Shown: positions 17,983 to 27,471 of the stretch, piece after piece
Layout: every line of letters begins with the position of its first letter
Numbering within the stretch: the first letter of the stretch is position 1
NCBI GenBank assembly: GCA_964573725.1
Contig: CAZNLJ010000016.1
Location: 55,411-119,410 of the forward strand
DNA length: 64,000 nt
Origin: UBA6168 sp964573725
GTDB taxonomy: Bacteria; Bacteroidota; Bacteroidia; Chitinophagales; Saprospiraceae
Reading direction: 5' to 3'
Made by a program: the position numbers and the translations under genes
The notes under the pieces: generated by a model
The model's input: only the letters and a program-made list of their open reading frames with translations
Told to the model about the DNA's origin: nothing
Databases searched by the model: none

Positions 17983-18351
17983 ATGAAAATGAAATACTAC
18001 CTCTTGTGGCTGCCCTTGTTCCTGCTGTTGGTCGCTTGTTCGGAAGAATTTTCTTCCGGTGGTAAGGGAGGGCGAGGCAAACAGAACGCCATAGAAATTC
18101 CCAACAACCTGAGCGACGCGGAATTCAAGGAAAGGGTCGTCAGCCAGGTCCTACAGTTCACCGAAAACCATGGCATGGAACTGGACGAGGAACAAATCGC
18201 CGACATCCGGGAACTGGCGGATGGGATGGACTGGTCGGGTGACCGGAACCAGTCCACGGTGAAGCGGTTGCGCATCGAGTTGTTCGAACAAGCCCGCCGG
18301 CAGGTGCTGAAGGAAGCGCAACTGGATAAAGTGCCGGCCAGCGTACGTTGA
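17983..18351 (+). CDS. small SPII lipoprotein, function unknown
   Basis: A 122-residue protein with a short signal peptide and lipobox LLVAC|S (Cys at residue 19), followed by a Gly/Ser/Lys-rich linker and a charged, helical remainder (about 38-118). No family is recognised. It follows the methyltransferase by 53 bp of A/T-rich sequence that may hold its own promoter, so membership of the biosynthetic operon is uncertain. Confidence 0.8.
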   Translation: MKMKYYLLWLPLFLLLVACSEEFSSGGKGGRGKQNAIEIPNNLSDAEFKERVVSQVLQFTENHGMELDEEQIADIRELADGMDWSGDRNQSTVKRLRIELFEQARRQVLKEAQLDKVPASVR

Positions 18352-18420
18352 GATGACCGGAACCATGCTTGTTTTTGTTCAACTGACCGGCACTTGGGGT
18401 GCCTGACCAATCTTTGACCG

Positions 18421-20988
18421 ATGACAGACCGTACCTGGGGTGTTCGATCCCTTTTTACCCGATTCCATGCGGTCGGCGGGAACGCCGCTTTGTCCTTCCC
18501 GGAATGGATGAAACTCATGTCCGTCCTGCTGCTTTGCACGGTAGCGGTCAGATGGTTGCATCTGGAGGAGGAACTGCTCTTGCCGACCCTGATGCCTTAC
18601 CTGGTGGGGGGGATGGCCATCTACACATGGTTGCCGATTTCCTGGCGTATGCCCTTTATGTTTTGGCTGAACTTGGCGGCCATGGTCGGGCTGTTGGGAT
18701 GGTCGGACGGGCTACTACTGGCCGGTTTGGCCCTCGGATTGTTCGGCATAGCCCACTTGCCCTTGTCGATCGCTTACCGGATTGGCGCCGTTTTGCTGGC
18801 CGCGGGGCTGCTGGCCCTTTTTCGCGCCGGTTGGCTGACCTCGGTCGACCAACCGCGTGTCCTTTCCATCCTGGGTTCGATGTTCATGTTCCGGATGGTC
18901 CTGTACCTGTACGAACTGCGGTTCGAGCGGCAGCCGGTATCCATTTGGCATCGGCTGGCCTACTTCTTCATGCTGCCCAATCTTGTTTTCGTCATTTTCC
19001 CGGTGGTGGATTACCAGACATTCTCGCGGGGATACTACGCCCGGCCATCCTTCCAGGTCCAGCGGACCGCCTTGTTGCGCATGGCCAACGGTATCATCCA
19101 TCTGCTGGCATACCGGTTGGTCAATTATTACCTGCTGCCGGATCCGACCGAGGTGGACGGCCTGCTGGATTGGGCGCAATACCTGGTGGTCACCTACCTG
19201 TTGATCATCCGGCTGGCCGGCATCTTCCATTTGTCGGTTGGAATCCTGGGGCTGTTCGGATTCGACCTGCCCCCTGTTTTCCATCACTATTTCTTTGCGG
19301 ACAGCTTCAGCGACCTTTGGCGCCGCATCAACATCTATTGGCGTGATTTTGTGGTGAAGGTGTTTTATCTTCCGCTTTATTTCAGATTCAAACACCGTGG
19401 GCAAGTCTTCGCGATGACGACAGCCATCCTGCTGGTCTTCGTCGTGAATTGGTTCCTGCACAGCTACCAGTGGTTCTGGGTACGCGGGGATTTTCCGCTG
19501 ACCGTACAGGATGCGGTATTCTGGTCGGTCTTCGGTGCCGTCGTCGCCGTCAACAGTGTCCGGGAGACGAAACGGAAAATCCGACCGCCCCTGCCGGGTC
19601 AATTCTCCCTCCCATCGGCCGGCCTCCGGATGCTCCGGATCATGGGGGTGTTCTTTTCCATGGTCCTGCTTTGGTCTTTCTGGACGTCTGCGTCCGTCCG
19701 GGAATGGGTGTTCTTCATGGGCTTGGCGGGCCGTGCCTCGGCCGGTGAAATCATCCGCTTGTCGGCATGGCTGCTGGCCGTCTTCCTGACCGGATTGGCG
19801 GTCCAGTATCTCCAGGCCAGCTGGGATCGCCGGCGCGACCTTCGGTATGCGGGTACGGATTATCCGTTGGCCATCGTTTCCGCTTTGTTGTGCTTGCTGG
19901 TGGTGGGCGCACAACCGGCCGTTTACCATACGCTGGAACAGCAATTCTCCTTTTCCATGGATCCCGTCCTGCACACCAGGCAGAACAAGCCGGAAGCGGA
20001 AGCGGAATTCAACGGTTATTACGAGCAACTGTTGGTGGGCAACGGTTTGGGAGAACGCCTGCCGACGGCACGCCCGGCAAGGAAGCGGACGGCTGCCATA
20101 CACGTGCTTTCCTACGAGCAGCAGGATAACTTGCGGGGAAAGGTCCTGACGCCGCTCCAACGTGCTTTTTTCAAAGGGGCCTGGCTCACGACGAATGAAT
20201 TCGGGATGCGTGACCGTACCTATCCGCTGGAAAAATCCGCCCGTACGGTGCGGATCCTCCTGTTGGGTACCTCCGTTGAGATGGGAACCGGGGTGGAAAC
20301 CATGGGAACCTTCGAAAACCTGGTGGAGGAGGAAATGAACCGAAGCAACCTGTTGGGGGAGGATATCCGGGTGGAAATCCTGAATCTTGCAGTCTCGGGA
20401 AACCAACTCTACCGGAACCTGGCCAGGTTGACAACGGAAGGGGAACGGTATGATCCGGATGTCATCCTATATTGTGCCCATAGAAATGAACGGAGTGTCA
20501 TCAAGTATATTGTCGGTGATATAAAAAATGGCAGGGACCTTATGTTCCCATTCCTGGACTCCCTGCTGGCTTCAAATGGTATTTCCGCTGATTTGCCGAA
20601 AGCGCAAATACAATGGATAGGCAGCAAAGTCGGACCGGATGCGTGCCGGATGGGGTATGAGCACCTGACAACCTACTGCAACCGGCGAGGATGGGTGCCT
20701 GTCTGGTGTTTTGTTCCGGTTCCGAAATCCATTGTCTCCGTCGCGGAACAAGTGGAGGAGTCCAAGGAATTATCGGTATTGGCGGAAGAAACCGGATTCG
20801 GGTATTGCCTGGACCTGTCCGCTGCGTATGATGGCCATGATCCGGAACTGTTGCGGGTCGCAAAGAATGACATACACCCCAACGCCTTGGGCCACCGGCT
20901 GCTCGCCGATGCCTTGCTGGCGCAGCTTCGGTCCGATGAGTCCCTGCTGTCGGCTTTGCGTGATTGCGTCCGGGAGGGGAGCCATTGA
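18421..20988 (+). CDS. MBOAT-like multi-pass membrane protein fused to SGNH-hydrolase-like domain
   Basis: An 855-residue protein. Residues 30-510 are about a dozen hydrophobic segments with an MBOAT/DltB-like core: LWRRINIYWRDF (about 299-310), then a membrane-embedded His candidate, H347 (VNWFLHSYQW). Residues about 608-850 form an extramembrane SGNH/GDSL-like domain: nucleophile candidate S618 (LLLGTSVEMG), NLAVSGNQ (block III Asn) and D817xxH819 (NDIHPNALGH). Such pairs usually transfer or remove acyl groups on envelope polymers; the substrate here is unknown. GC content drops around 20450-20640. It begins 69 bp after the lipoprotein gene. Confidence 0.75.
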   Translation: MTDRTWGVRSLFTRFHAVGGNAALSFPEWMKLMSVLLLCTVAVRWLHLEEELLLPTLMPYLVGGMAIYTWLPISWRMPFMFWLNLAAMVGLLGWSDGLLLAGLALGLFGIAHLPLSIAYRIGAVLLAAGLLALFRAGWLTSVDQPRVLSILGSMFMFRMVLYLYELRFERQPVSIWHRLAYFFMLPNLVFVIFPVVDYQTFSRGYYARPSFQVQRTALLRMANGIIHLLAYRLVNYYLLPDPTEVDGLLDWAQYLVVTYLLIIRLAGIFHLSVGILGLFGFDLPPVFHHYFFADSFSDLWRRINIYWRDFVVKVFYLPLYFRFKHRGQVFAMTTAILLVFVVNWFLHSYQWFWVRGDFPLTVQDAVFWSVFGAVVAVNSVRETKRKIRPPLPGQFSLPSAGLRMLRIMGVFFSMVLLWSFWTSASVREWVFFMGLAGRASAGEIIRLSAWLLAVFLTGLAVQYLQASWDRRRDLRYAGTDYPLAIVSALLCLLVVGAQPAVYHTLEQQFSFSMDPVLHTRQNKPEAEAEFNGYYEQLLVGNGLGERLPTARPARKRTAAIHVLSYEQQDNLRGKVLTPLQRAFFKGAWLTTNEFGMRDRTYPLEKSARTVRILLLGTSVEMGTGVETMGTFENLVEEEMNRSNLLGEDIRVEILNLAVSGNQLYRNLARLTTEGERYDPDVILYCAHRNERSVIKYIVGDIKNGRDLMFPFLDSLLASNGISADLPKAQIQWIGSKVGPDACRMGYEHLTTYCNRRGWVPVWCFVPVPKSIVSVAEQVEESKELSVLAEETGFGYCLDLSAAYDGHDPELLRVAKNDIHPNALGHRLLADALLAQLRSDESLLSALRDCVREGSH

Positions 20989-20989
20989 C

Positions 20990-21321
20990 CTCATCTTTCG
21001 CACCTTAAAACCAAATCGAATATTTTGGTTGCAAGGTTCGCATGATTGTACAAAAACGTAAGCTACGCATAACCAAAGGGTCTTGATGGCGCTTCCCGCC
21101 TTTTGGACAGGCCGGCCGGCTGCACGCCCAAGCGCGCAGCCGGCCGGCCTAAAAAATTTCTTGGGCGCGGGGTGCCGCCCTGCGCCCTTTTTAGTGCGGG
21201 GTGCAGCACATCAGCGGGTTTTATGACCAAAACAACAGAAAATCAATTTTTTGTAATTGATTATTTTTTAGGGTCGAGGTGCGGAAGATGAGATTGACCT
21301 TCCGTAATGACTGTATTTCAT
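20990..21321 (+). repeat. 331-bp direct repeat, copy 1, with two GC hairpins
   Basis: Copy 1 begins two bases after the MBOAT-SGNH stop and matches 22746-23076 along its whole length without large indels. Hairpin 1 has a perfect 15-bp stem (21109-21123 with 21136-21150), an A-C mismatch, three more pairs and a CCAA loop. Hairpin 2 (21163-21187) is a 10-bp GC stem followed by five Ts, terminator-like on the + strand. A/T-rich inverted repeats lie near both ends (about 21008-21029 and 21241-21262) and are less conserved in copy 2. No protein is encoded. Confidence 0.85.
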
Positions 21322-21489
21322 AACGGTACAGCGGCCAAGTTGCACCGGCTCGAAAAGGATAGGCGGTGGGGAATCGTGGTTGGGGCGGCATCTATGTTTC
21401 GGCGGACATACCGGAGGATGGCTGCTTTTGTTGGGTACCGGTCCATCACGTTTCGGCGCGCAGCCGATGGCGGGGGCAGCGGTGTTGCC

Positions 21490-22587
21490 TCAGCGGCAAG
21501 CCCGCAAGGCGGCCATACATTCCCGGGCGTAGGTTCCCCAGGAAAATGTGGCCGCCCGTTCAATGGCGGCCGCCCGGACGGCCGCCACCGCGCCGGGAGA
21601 TGCCCGGTACAGGTCGGCCATCCCCCCGGCGATGGATGCCGGATCCAGCGGGTCCACGTACCGCGCCACCGGACCGCCCACTTCCGGCAAACTGGCCACC
21701 TGGCTGCAAATGACCGGACAGCCACAGGAGAATGCCTCCAAGACCGGCAATCCGAATCCCTCGTACTCGGAGACATACAGCAATCCGAGGCTGTGGCTGT
21801 ACAGGCTCGCCAGCGTTTCCCGGGTGACATAGCCCGGCAACTCAATGTCCGCCCGGTATGGATGTCGCGCAAGTGCCTCGAAAAAAGCAGCCGCCTTCCA
21901 TCCCCGTCGGCCCACCACCACCAACTTCACCTGCGCGCCGGTCTCCTCCCGGAACCGCCGGTACGCCTCCAGCAGCCGGACGAGGTTCTTACGGGGTTCG
22001 ATGGTTCCCACCGATAACCAATAGGCATGCTCTTCCATGTCCGCCGGCCGCGCCGCCACCGGTGCGAGTCCGCCCGGTGTGCCCAGGTGCAAGGTCTTGA
22101 TCCGGTCCGAAACCTGCGGTTCGAAACGCCGGATATCCGCCGTGGTATGGTTGGAATTGGAAAGGACCAGGTCCGCCCGCCGCAGGATCCGCCGGAGAAA
22201 AAGCCGCTGCAGCCGCTGGCTGACGTATTGGTGGTGGTGCGGGAACAACACCGGCGTGAGGTCGTGGATGACCGTGATGCGCCGGATACGCCGGGGCAGG
22301 TTGAACGGTCCGAAATGGGCGGGCTCCACCACCGCATCCACCCGGTGCCAGCGCAGGACAAGCGGCACCAACACCAACAGCCGGAAGGCGGCGAATACCA
22401 GGCCGATGCGGAGGTTGGGTATCACCACCTGCCGGACGCCGGGAATCCGGGGCTCGTGCCGTTCCCGGACCAGGATGTATTCGTCATCCCCAGCAAGTTC
22501 CGCCAGGGCCCGGACGAGTTCCACCGTGTAAATATGGATGCCGCCGCTTTGTGCATCGATGGCATCCCCGATGATTCCGATTCTCAT
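21490..22587 (-). CDS. GT4-family glycosyltransferase
   Basis: A 365-residue GT-B retaining glycosyltransferase. The N-terminal domain opens MRIGIIGDAIDAQSGGIHIYT, with the Gly-rich acceptor loop. The C-terminal domain has the GT4 signature SVGTIEPRKNLVRLLEAY and the nucleotide-sugar motif EYEGFGLPVLEAFSCGCPVI (E-x7-E). Donor and acceptor are not predictable. It is the only gene between the two 331-bp direct repeats, with no other polysaccharide genes beside it. The ATG at 22587 is chosen because the Rossmann strand starts there. Confidence 0.9.
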   Translation of the reverse strand: MRIGIIGDAIDAQSGGIHIYTVELVRALAELAGDDEYILVRERHEPRIPGVRQVVIPNLRIGLVFAAFRLLVLVPLVLRWHRVDAVVEPAHFGPFNLPRRIRRITVIHDLTPVLFPHHHQYVSQRLQRLFLRRILRRADLVLSNSNHTTADIRRFEPQVSDRIKTLHLGTPGGLAPVAARPADMEEHAYWLSVGTIEPRKNLVRLLEAYRRFREETGAQVKLVVVGRRGWKAAAFFEALARHPYRADIELPGYVTRETLASLYSHSLGLLYVSEYEGFGLPVLEAFSCGCPVICSQVASLPEVGGPVARYVDPLDPASIAGGMADLYRASPGAVAAVRAAAIERAATFSWGTYARECMAALRACR

Positions 22588-22745
22588 ATCCTCGCGATTG
22601 CCCGTTTCCGACGTTGATGCCGCGCGTTCCGGGTGTGGCCGGCGCATCCGGTACCGATCACGCAATGCCCCGTCGGATGTGGCGAAACCGTTTCCGCTTT
22701 CCTGTCGGGCTGGGGCGGATATCCGGTCGGTATGCCCGGTTGCCT

Positions 22746-23076
22746 CTCATTTTCCGCACCCAAGAGCCAAATCGAATATTTTGATTGTAAGGTTCGCATG
22801 ATTGTATAAGGACGTAAGCTACTCATTACCATAGGGTCTTTATGTCGCTTCTCGCCTTTTGGACAGGACGGCCGGCGGCGCGCCCAAGCGCGCCGCCGGC
22901 CGTCCTGAAAATCTTTTGCGCGCGGGGCGCCGCCCCGCGCCCTTTTTAGTGCGGGGCGAAGCACATCAGTGGGTTTGATGACTAATGACAACAGAAAATC
23001 AATGTTTTGTAATTAATTATTTTGTTGGGTTGCGATGCGGAAGATGCGTTGCCTGCGTAAAATAAGCGAATTTCAT
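22746..23076 (+). repeat. 331-bp direct repeat, copy 2, with two GC hairpins
   Basis: Copy 2 lies upstream of the glycosyltransferase gene and is co-linear with copy 1 at an offset of about 1,755 bp. Hairpin 1 is an uninterrupted stem (22864-22883 with 22888-22907) closed by the same CCAA loop. Two positions differing from copy 1 are matched by changes in their partners: 22868/22903 is A-T where copy 1 has C-G, and 22877/22894 is G-C where copy 1 has T-A. Hairpin 2 (about 22919-22943) is again followed by CTTTTTAG. Confidence 0.85.
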
Positions 23077-23191
23077 CGAATCCGGCACCGGATATGGTGG
23101 GGGCGGTCGGTACCGCTTTACGGCGACGACGGGTACGATGCTTGCATCGCCGGGGAGGGGGACGGTAATCCCGGATAGGATCGGAGCTTGT

Positions 23192-23217
23192 GCGGTACGG
23201 TGCGCGCACCGTACCGC
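23192..23217. terminator. 26-bp perfect GC palindrome downstream of lon
   Basis: The sequence is a perfect palindrome centred between 23204 and 23205. It lies 82 bp past the lon stop on the minus strand and 115 bp after the end of repeat copy 2. It lacks a T-run; it may block read-through or stabilise the lon mRNA end. The rest of 23077-23298 shows nothing recognisable. Confidence 0.45.
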
Positions 23218-23298
23218 GCAGGCTTTTCCGTCCTTTCGTGGTTCGGGGTGCCGGCAGGGAGGCCCGGTTGCCGGCGGGAGGCTGGCCCTGCCGGAAGA

Positions 23299-25794
23299 TC
23301 AGATGGCGGCCGTCGGCCGGTCGGCATACCGCTTGCCGTAGGCGACCCGCAGCACATCCGAGAATTGCTCGGCGAAATGGACCTTGAGTCCGCTGCGGAT
23401 ATACTCCGGCAGCTCCTCGAAGTCCTTCCGGTTGTCAGCGGGGAAGATCAGTTCCTGGATGCCGACCCGCCGGGCGGCGATGGTCTTTTCCTTGACCCCG
23501 CCGATGGGCAGCACCTTCCCGGTCAGGGTCAGTTCGCCGGTCATGGCCAATCCGTCCTTGACCGCCTTGCCGGTAGCCAATGAGTAAAGTGCCAAGGCGA
23601 TGGTGATGCCGGCGGAGGGGCCGTCCTTCGGGGTGGCGCCGGCCGGCACGTGGAGGTGGATGGCATGGTCTTCGAAAAAGCCGGCTTCCGGCCGGTCTTG
23701 GGAGAGCAGGGAGCGGACGTAGCTGTAGGCGATGTCGGCGCTCTCCTGCATGACGCTGCCCAGCTGTCCGGTCTGCTTGAAGCCGCCGCCGGATTTCTTG
23801 ATGCCGGCCGCCTCGATGTACAGGGTGGCGCCGCCGAAAGCGGTATAGGCCAGGCCGAGGACGACCCCGGGAATCGGATGGTCGTACAACTTTTCCGTAC
23901 TGAAGACCGGTTTGCCGAGGTATTTCTCGATGCTGCGCGGTTGGATGGTGAAAGTTTTCTGGCCGGTTTCGGCGGATTTCATCGCCAGTTTCCGGATGAT
24001 CTTACGGATTTGTTTCTCCAGGTTCCGGACGCCGGCTTCCCGGGCATACTTGTCGGCGACCAGGGCGATGGCCGCTTCGCTGAACCGAACGTCGCTTTTT
24101 CCGAACCCGTGCTCCTGCAATTGGCGCGGGATGAGGTATTGCCGGGCGATCTGCACTTTTTCCTCCTGGATGTAACCGCTGAGCCGGATGATTTCCATCC
24201 GGTCGAGCAGCGGTTCGGGAATCGTGTCCAGTTGGTTGGCGGTGGTGACGAACAGCACTTTCGACAAGTCGTACGGGATGTCGAGGTAATGGTCCAGGAA
24301 GCTCATGTTCTGCGCGGGATCCAGGACCTCGAGCAAGGCGCTGGCGGGATCCCCCTGGTAACTGACGCCGATCTTGTCGATTTCGTCCAGCATGATGACC
24401 GGGTTGGAAACGCCGACCCGCTTGATCGCCTGGATCAGCTTGCCCGGCATGGCGCCGATGTAGGTCCGCCGGTGCCCCTTGATCTCCGCTTCGTCCCGCA
24501 TGCCGCCAACGGAGAACCGGAAGAATTCCCGTCCCAGGGCTTCCGCAATGCTCTTGCCGATGGAGGTTTTCCCGACACCCGGCGGCCCGACCAGGCAGAT
24601 GATGGAACCACCGATGCTGCCGCGTTTGATGACGGCGGCAATGAACTCCAGGATGGCGCTCTTGACATCCTTGAGGCCGTAATGGTCCCGGTCGAGGATT
24701 GTCCTGGCACGGGCGATGCTGTGGTTGTCCTCCGAATAGACCCCCCAGGGCAGGTCGGCAATCAGTTCGAGGTAGTTGCGTGTCACGGCGAATTCCGGCG
24801 ACTGGGCACTCAGGGTCCGGAGCTTGTCCAGTTCCTCCTCCACCACCTTTCGGGCTTCGTCGGACAACTGTTTGCCTTCCAGCTTCTTCATGACCTTTTC
24901 CAGCTCCGTCTCGCTTTCCTCCTTTTCTATGCCCAATTCCTTCTTGATGGCCCGAAGTTGTTCGCGCAGGAAGAATTCCTTTTGCTGCTTGTTGACCTGG
25001 GTATCGATTTCCTCCTGGATTTTCTGTTGGATGCGGGCAAGCTCCAGTTCCTCCCGGATCAGCCGCAACAGGATGATGGCCCGTTCCTGCAAGTCGAATG
25101 TCTCGAGCAGCCCCTGCAATTTTTCCGCATCCGCCGTCAGCAGGGTGGAAATCACGTCCATGGTGAGCCCCGGTGCTTCGTAATTGAGCTGGGATACCAC
25201 CAGGTTGATCTGTTCCTTGAAAAGGGGGTTGAGCTTGAGCAGCTCCTTGAGGGCGGAGCTGATGGCCAGGAGATAGGCCTTGAGTTCCGCCGGCGGTTTC
25301 TCCCGGGAATCGTGCCGGTAGGCTACCTCCCATTTTTGGTAAGGTTGGACGAACAGGGTTTTCACCCGGGTGAAACGGCCGTATCCCTGGCCGATGACCT
25401 GCATGACGTTCGGGGTCAGTTGGGCGAACCGCAGGACCCGGAAGACGGTGCCGACCTCGTACAGGTTGGGGGGGGCGCCGTCGGTATCCGAGGCTTCCTG
25501 CCGGGCCAGGACCAGACCGATGTAGCCGTTTTCCTTCTCGATGGCCTCCCGGATGGTCTTGATTTGCATTTCCCCACTGAAGGTCAAGGGAATCGGAACG
25601 CCGGGGAAGACCGGTTTCTGGTACAGGGGGATGATGGTCAGGTTGCCGGGCAGCGCCCGCTCCAGGGGCTGCAGTTCCCGGCTGAAGGCCGCTTCCTCGA
25701 TGAAGTCTTCCCCGGTGATTTCGTCCGGTTGTTCGATGATCTCCCCGTTGTCGTCCGGGAGGGTGGAATCGTAATCATTTTGGTTCGATGACAT
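23299..25794 (-). CDS. lon: ATP-dependent Lon protease
   Basis: An 831-residue Lon A-type protease: N-terminal substrate-binding domain beginning at LTIIPLYQKPVFPGVPIP, coiled coil, AAA+ domain with Walker A GPPGVGKTS (about 405) and Walker B VIMLDEID, sensor region and C-terminal Ser-Lys protease domain. The catalytic dyad is S727 (KDGPSAG) and K770 (GGVKEK). It degrades misfolded and regulatory proteins in the cytoplasm. The ATG at 25794 (MSSNQNDYDS) is preferred to one 51 bp upstream because Bacteroidota Lon proteins start with a short acidic tail like this one. Confidence 0.97.
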   Translation of the reverse strand: MSSNQNDYDSTLPDDNGEIIEQPDEITGEDFIEEAAFSRELQPLERALPGNLTIIPLYQKPVFPGVPIPLTFSGEMQIKTIREAIEKENGYIGLVLARQEASDTDGAPPNLYEVGTVFRVLRFAQLTPNVMQVIGQGYGRFTRVKTLFVQPYQKWEVAYRHDSREKPPAELKAYLLAISSALKELLKLNPLFKEQINLVVSQLNYEAPGLTMDVISTLLTADAEKLQGLLETFDLQERAIILLRLIREELELARIQQKIQEEIDTQVNKQQKEFFLREQLRAIKKELGIEKEESETELEKVMKKLEGKQLSDEARKVVEEELDKLRTLSAQSPEFAVTRNYLELIADLPWGVYSEDNHSIARARTILDRDHYGLKDVKSAILEFIAAVIKRGSIGGSIICLVGPPGVGKTSIGKSIAEALGREFFRFSVGGMRDEAEIKGHRRTYIGAMPGKLIQAIKRVGVSNPVIMLDEIDKIGVSYQGDPASALLEVLDPAQNMSFLDHYLDIPYDLSKVLFVTTANQLDTIPEPLLDRMEIIRLSGYIQEEKVQIARQYLIPRQLQEHGFGKSDVRFSEAAIALVADKYAREAGVRNLEKQIRKIIRKLAMKSAETGQKTFTIQPRSIEKYLGKPVFSTEKLYDHPIPGVVLGLAYTAFGGATLYIEAAGIKKSGGGFKQTGQLGSVMQESADIAYSYVRSLLSQDRPEAGFFEDHAIHLHVPAGATPKDGPSAGITIALALYSLATGKAVKDGLAMTGELTLTGKVLPIGGVKEKTIAARRVGIQELIFPADNRKDFEELPEYIRSGLKVHFAEQFSDVLRVAYGKRYADRPTAAI

Positions 25795-26056
25795 CTCGTT
25801 GCATTTTGGCTGGTTGGACCGGGTAGGAGCCCCCTTTCCCGGCAAATCCGGACGGGACCGGCTGGTGGGGCCGGGACGTACCGGTTCCGTCGGGAAGTGG
25901 TTCGCCGGTGGAACCGGACATCGTCAAATAAACAACCGAGAAAGTAGTGGGTTTAACGGGACGGACAATTGAGGGGAAGAAGAACGGGGCGGGCCCGGCC
26001 CTACCGGTTGCCGCTCCGGACGTAGCGGAGTAGCCCGCCGCAGGACGGGCAGCCGC

Positions 26057-27316
26057 CTAAAGGCCGCGTCGGCGCACTTCGGTCAGGAGCAGTTGCAACT
26101 CCCGACTCAGGTCGCCGGTTACGGAGGTGTTCTCCCGCGTCCGTCGGATCAGGTAGGGGATGACTTCGTGAACCTGGCCGTAGACCACATATTTGGAGGC
26201 GTTGAAGCCGGCGGCGGCCAGGTTGAACGTGATGTTGTCGCTCATCCCGTACAGCTGGGAGAACAAGATATGCGGATGGTCCCGCGGGATGCCCTTGCGC
26301 TGGACGAGGGAAGCGAGCAGGTAGTTGCTTTCGGCATTGTGGGAGGCGTTGCAGCAGGCGATATGCCGATGGTTGTCCACACAAAAACGGAGCGCCAGGT
26401 TGAAATCCTCATCCGTAGCGGTCTTGGTCGGCTGGATGGGGGAGGGGTATCCCATGGCCTGTGCCCGGTCCCTTTCCTTGTCCATGTAGGCGCCGCGCAC
26501 CAATTTGGCGCCCAGCCAATAGCCGCCGGCCCGGGCCTTGTCATGCGACTCCATGAGGAACGCGAGCCGGTCGGTGCGGTACAACTGGAAGGTATTGTAC
26601 ACCACGACCTGTCCGCGGTTGTACCGTTTCATCATGTGGTTGGCCAACTTGTCGATGGCCGGTTGGATCCAGGATTCCTCCGCATCGATGAACAGGCGCA
26701 CCCCCGCATTCCGGGCGCTGTGGCAGATATGGTCCAGGCGTTTGACGACATTGTGGAACTCGTCCTTCTCTTGTTGGGACATCAACTCCCCGTTGCTGAC
26801 CTTTTCCAGCAGGTCGAACCGCGCCAATCCGGTCACCTTGGTGCTGATGGTGCTGATCCCTTTGATTTGCGAGGAAAATTCGATGGCGCGGATGTTCTCG
26901 TTCATGGTGAAGTTGAAATCCGATTCCGAGGTCTTGCCCTCCGCGCCATAGTCCAGGACGGTCTGCACGCCATGCCGATGCAGCCGGAGAATGGTGTCGC
27001 TGGAGCCCAGTAGGGTTGTGCCGCCGCAGAACTGCTCGAAAATTGTATCCCGGATCAACTTGTCTATCAGTGAAATACGAAGCCGGGAAGCAACCATGCC
27101 GGCTGCCGCTCCGGCCTGGACCAACAAGGGGCTGTTCATGAGCCGGAACAACCAGACCGCCTTGCGCAGGGCGGTATCGGTCTTGTCGACAAAGGCGCGG
27201 GCCGTATCCTGGAAGTCCAGGGCCAACCCTGCCGCAGCGGCAGGGTTTCCGGTGGCTGCGGTGGCAGGGTTGGCGGAGGTTTTCGGAACCTGTCGGGCCC
27301 GGTGTTTGCTTTTCAT
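26057..27316 (-). CDS. putA: proline dehydrogenase (monofunctional)
   Basis: A 419-residue FAD-dependent ProDH TIM barrel. Diagnostic stretches are KVTGLARF, RLFIDAEESWIQPAID, VVYNTFQLYR, the long LGAKLVRGAYMDKER motif, and LYGMSDNIT with the C-terminal YLIRRTREN, whose Arg pair binds the substrate carboxylate. It oxidises L-proline to pyrroline-5-carboxylate and passes electrons to quinone. No P5C dehydrogenase domain is fused, as usual in this phylum. The same amino acid is the presumed substrate of the pyrrole operon at 12.6 kb, but nothing links the two loci. The ATG at 27316 is chosen over one 42 bp upstream. Confidence 0.93.
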   Translation of the reverse strand: MKSKHRARQVPKTSANPATAATGNPAAAAGLALDFQDTARAFVDKTDTALRKAVWLFRLMNSPLLVQAGAAAGMVASRLRISLIDKLIRDTIFEQFCGGTTLLGSSDTILRLHRHGVQTVLDYGAEGKTSESDFNFTMNENIRAIEFSSQIKGISTISTKVTGLARFDLLEKVSNGELMSQQEKDEFHNVVKRLDHICHSARNAGVRLFIDAEESWIQPAIDKLANHMMKRYNRGQVVVYNTFQLYRTDRLAFLMESHDKARAGGYWLGAKLVRGAYMDKERDRAQAMGYPSPIQPTKTATDEDFNLALRFCVDNHRHIACCNASHNAESNYLLASLVQRKGIPRDHPHILFSQLYGMSDNITFNLAAAGFNASKYVVYGQVHEVIPYLIRRTRENTSVTGDLSRELQLLLTEVRRRGL

Positions 27317-27471
27317 GGAAAAACGGGTCAATTTGGTTAACAGGACACTATCCGGCATGCACCGGTGGCAATCGGGGTTCGCACATCCGTTTCAAGGGCG
27401 GGACGGCAAGGGGTAAAGCCAGTCCCGTCGGCGTTGGCTGACCGATGAAGCGGCGGGCCGAGGTCCCTCAC

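Noticed and set aside
20990..23076. Composite transposon formed by the two 331-bp repeats
   Set aside because: No transposase, no target-site duplication and no clear terminal inverted repeats shared by both copies are visible; the repeats are reported as elements of unknown type.
23650..25791. Very long open frame opposite lon
   Set aside because: GC-rich genes in this window leave long open frames on the opposite strand; the protein has no motifs, while the minus strand encodes a complete Lon.
26057..27316. Link between proline dehydrogenase and the pyrrole operon
   Set aside because: The genes are 8 kb apart, on opposite strands, with unrelated genes between; shared substrate alone is not evidence.
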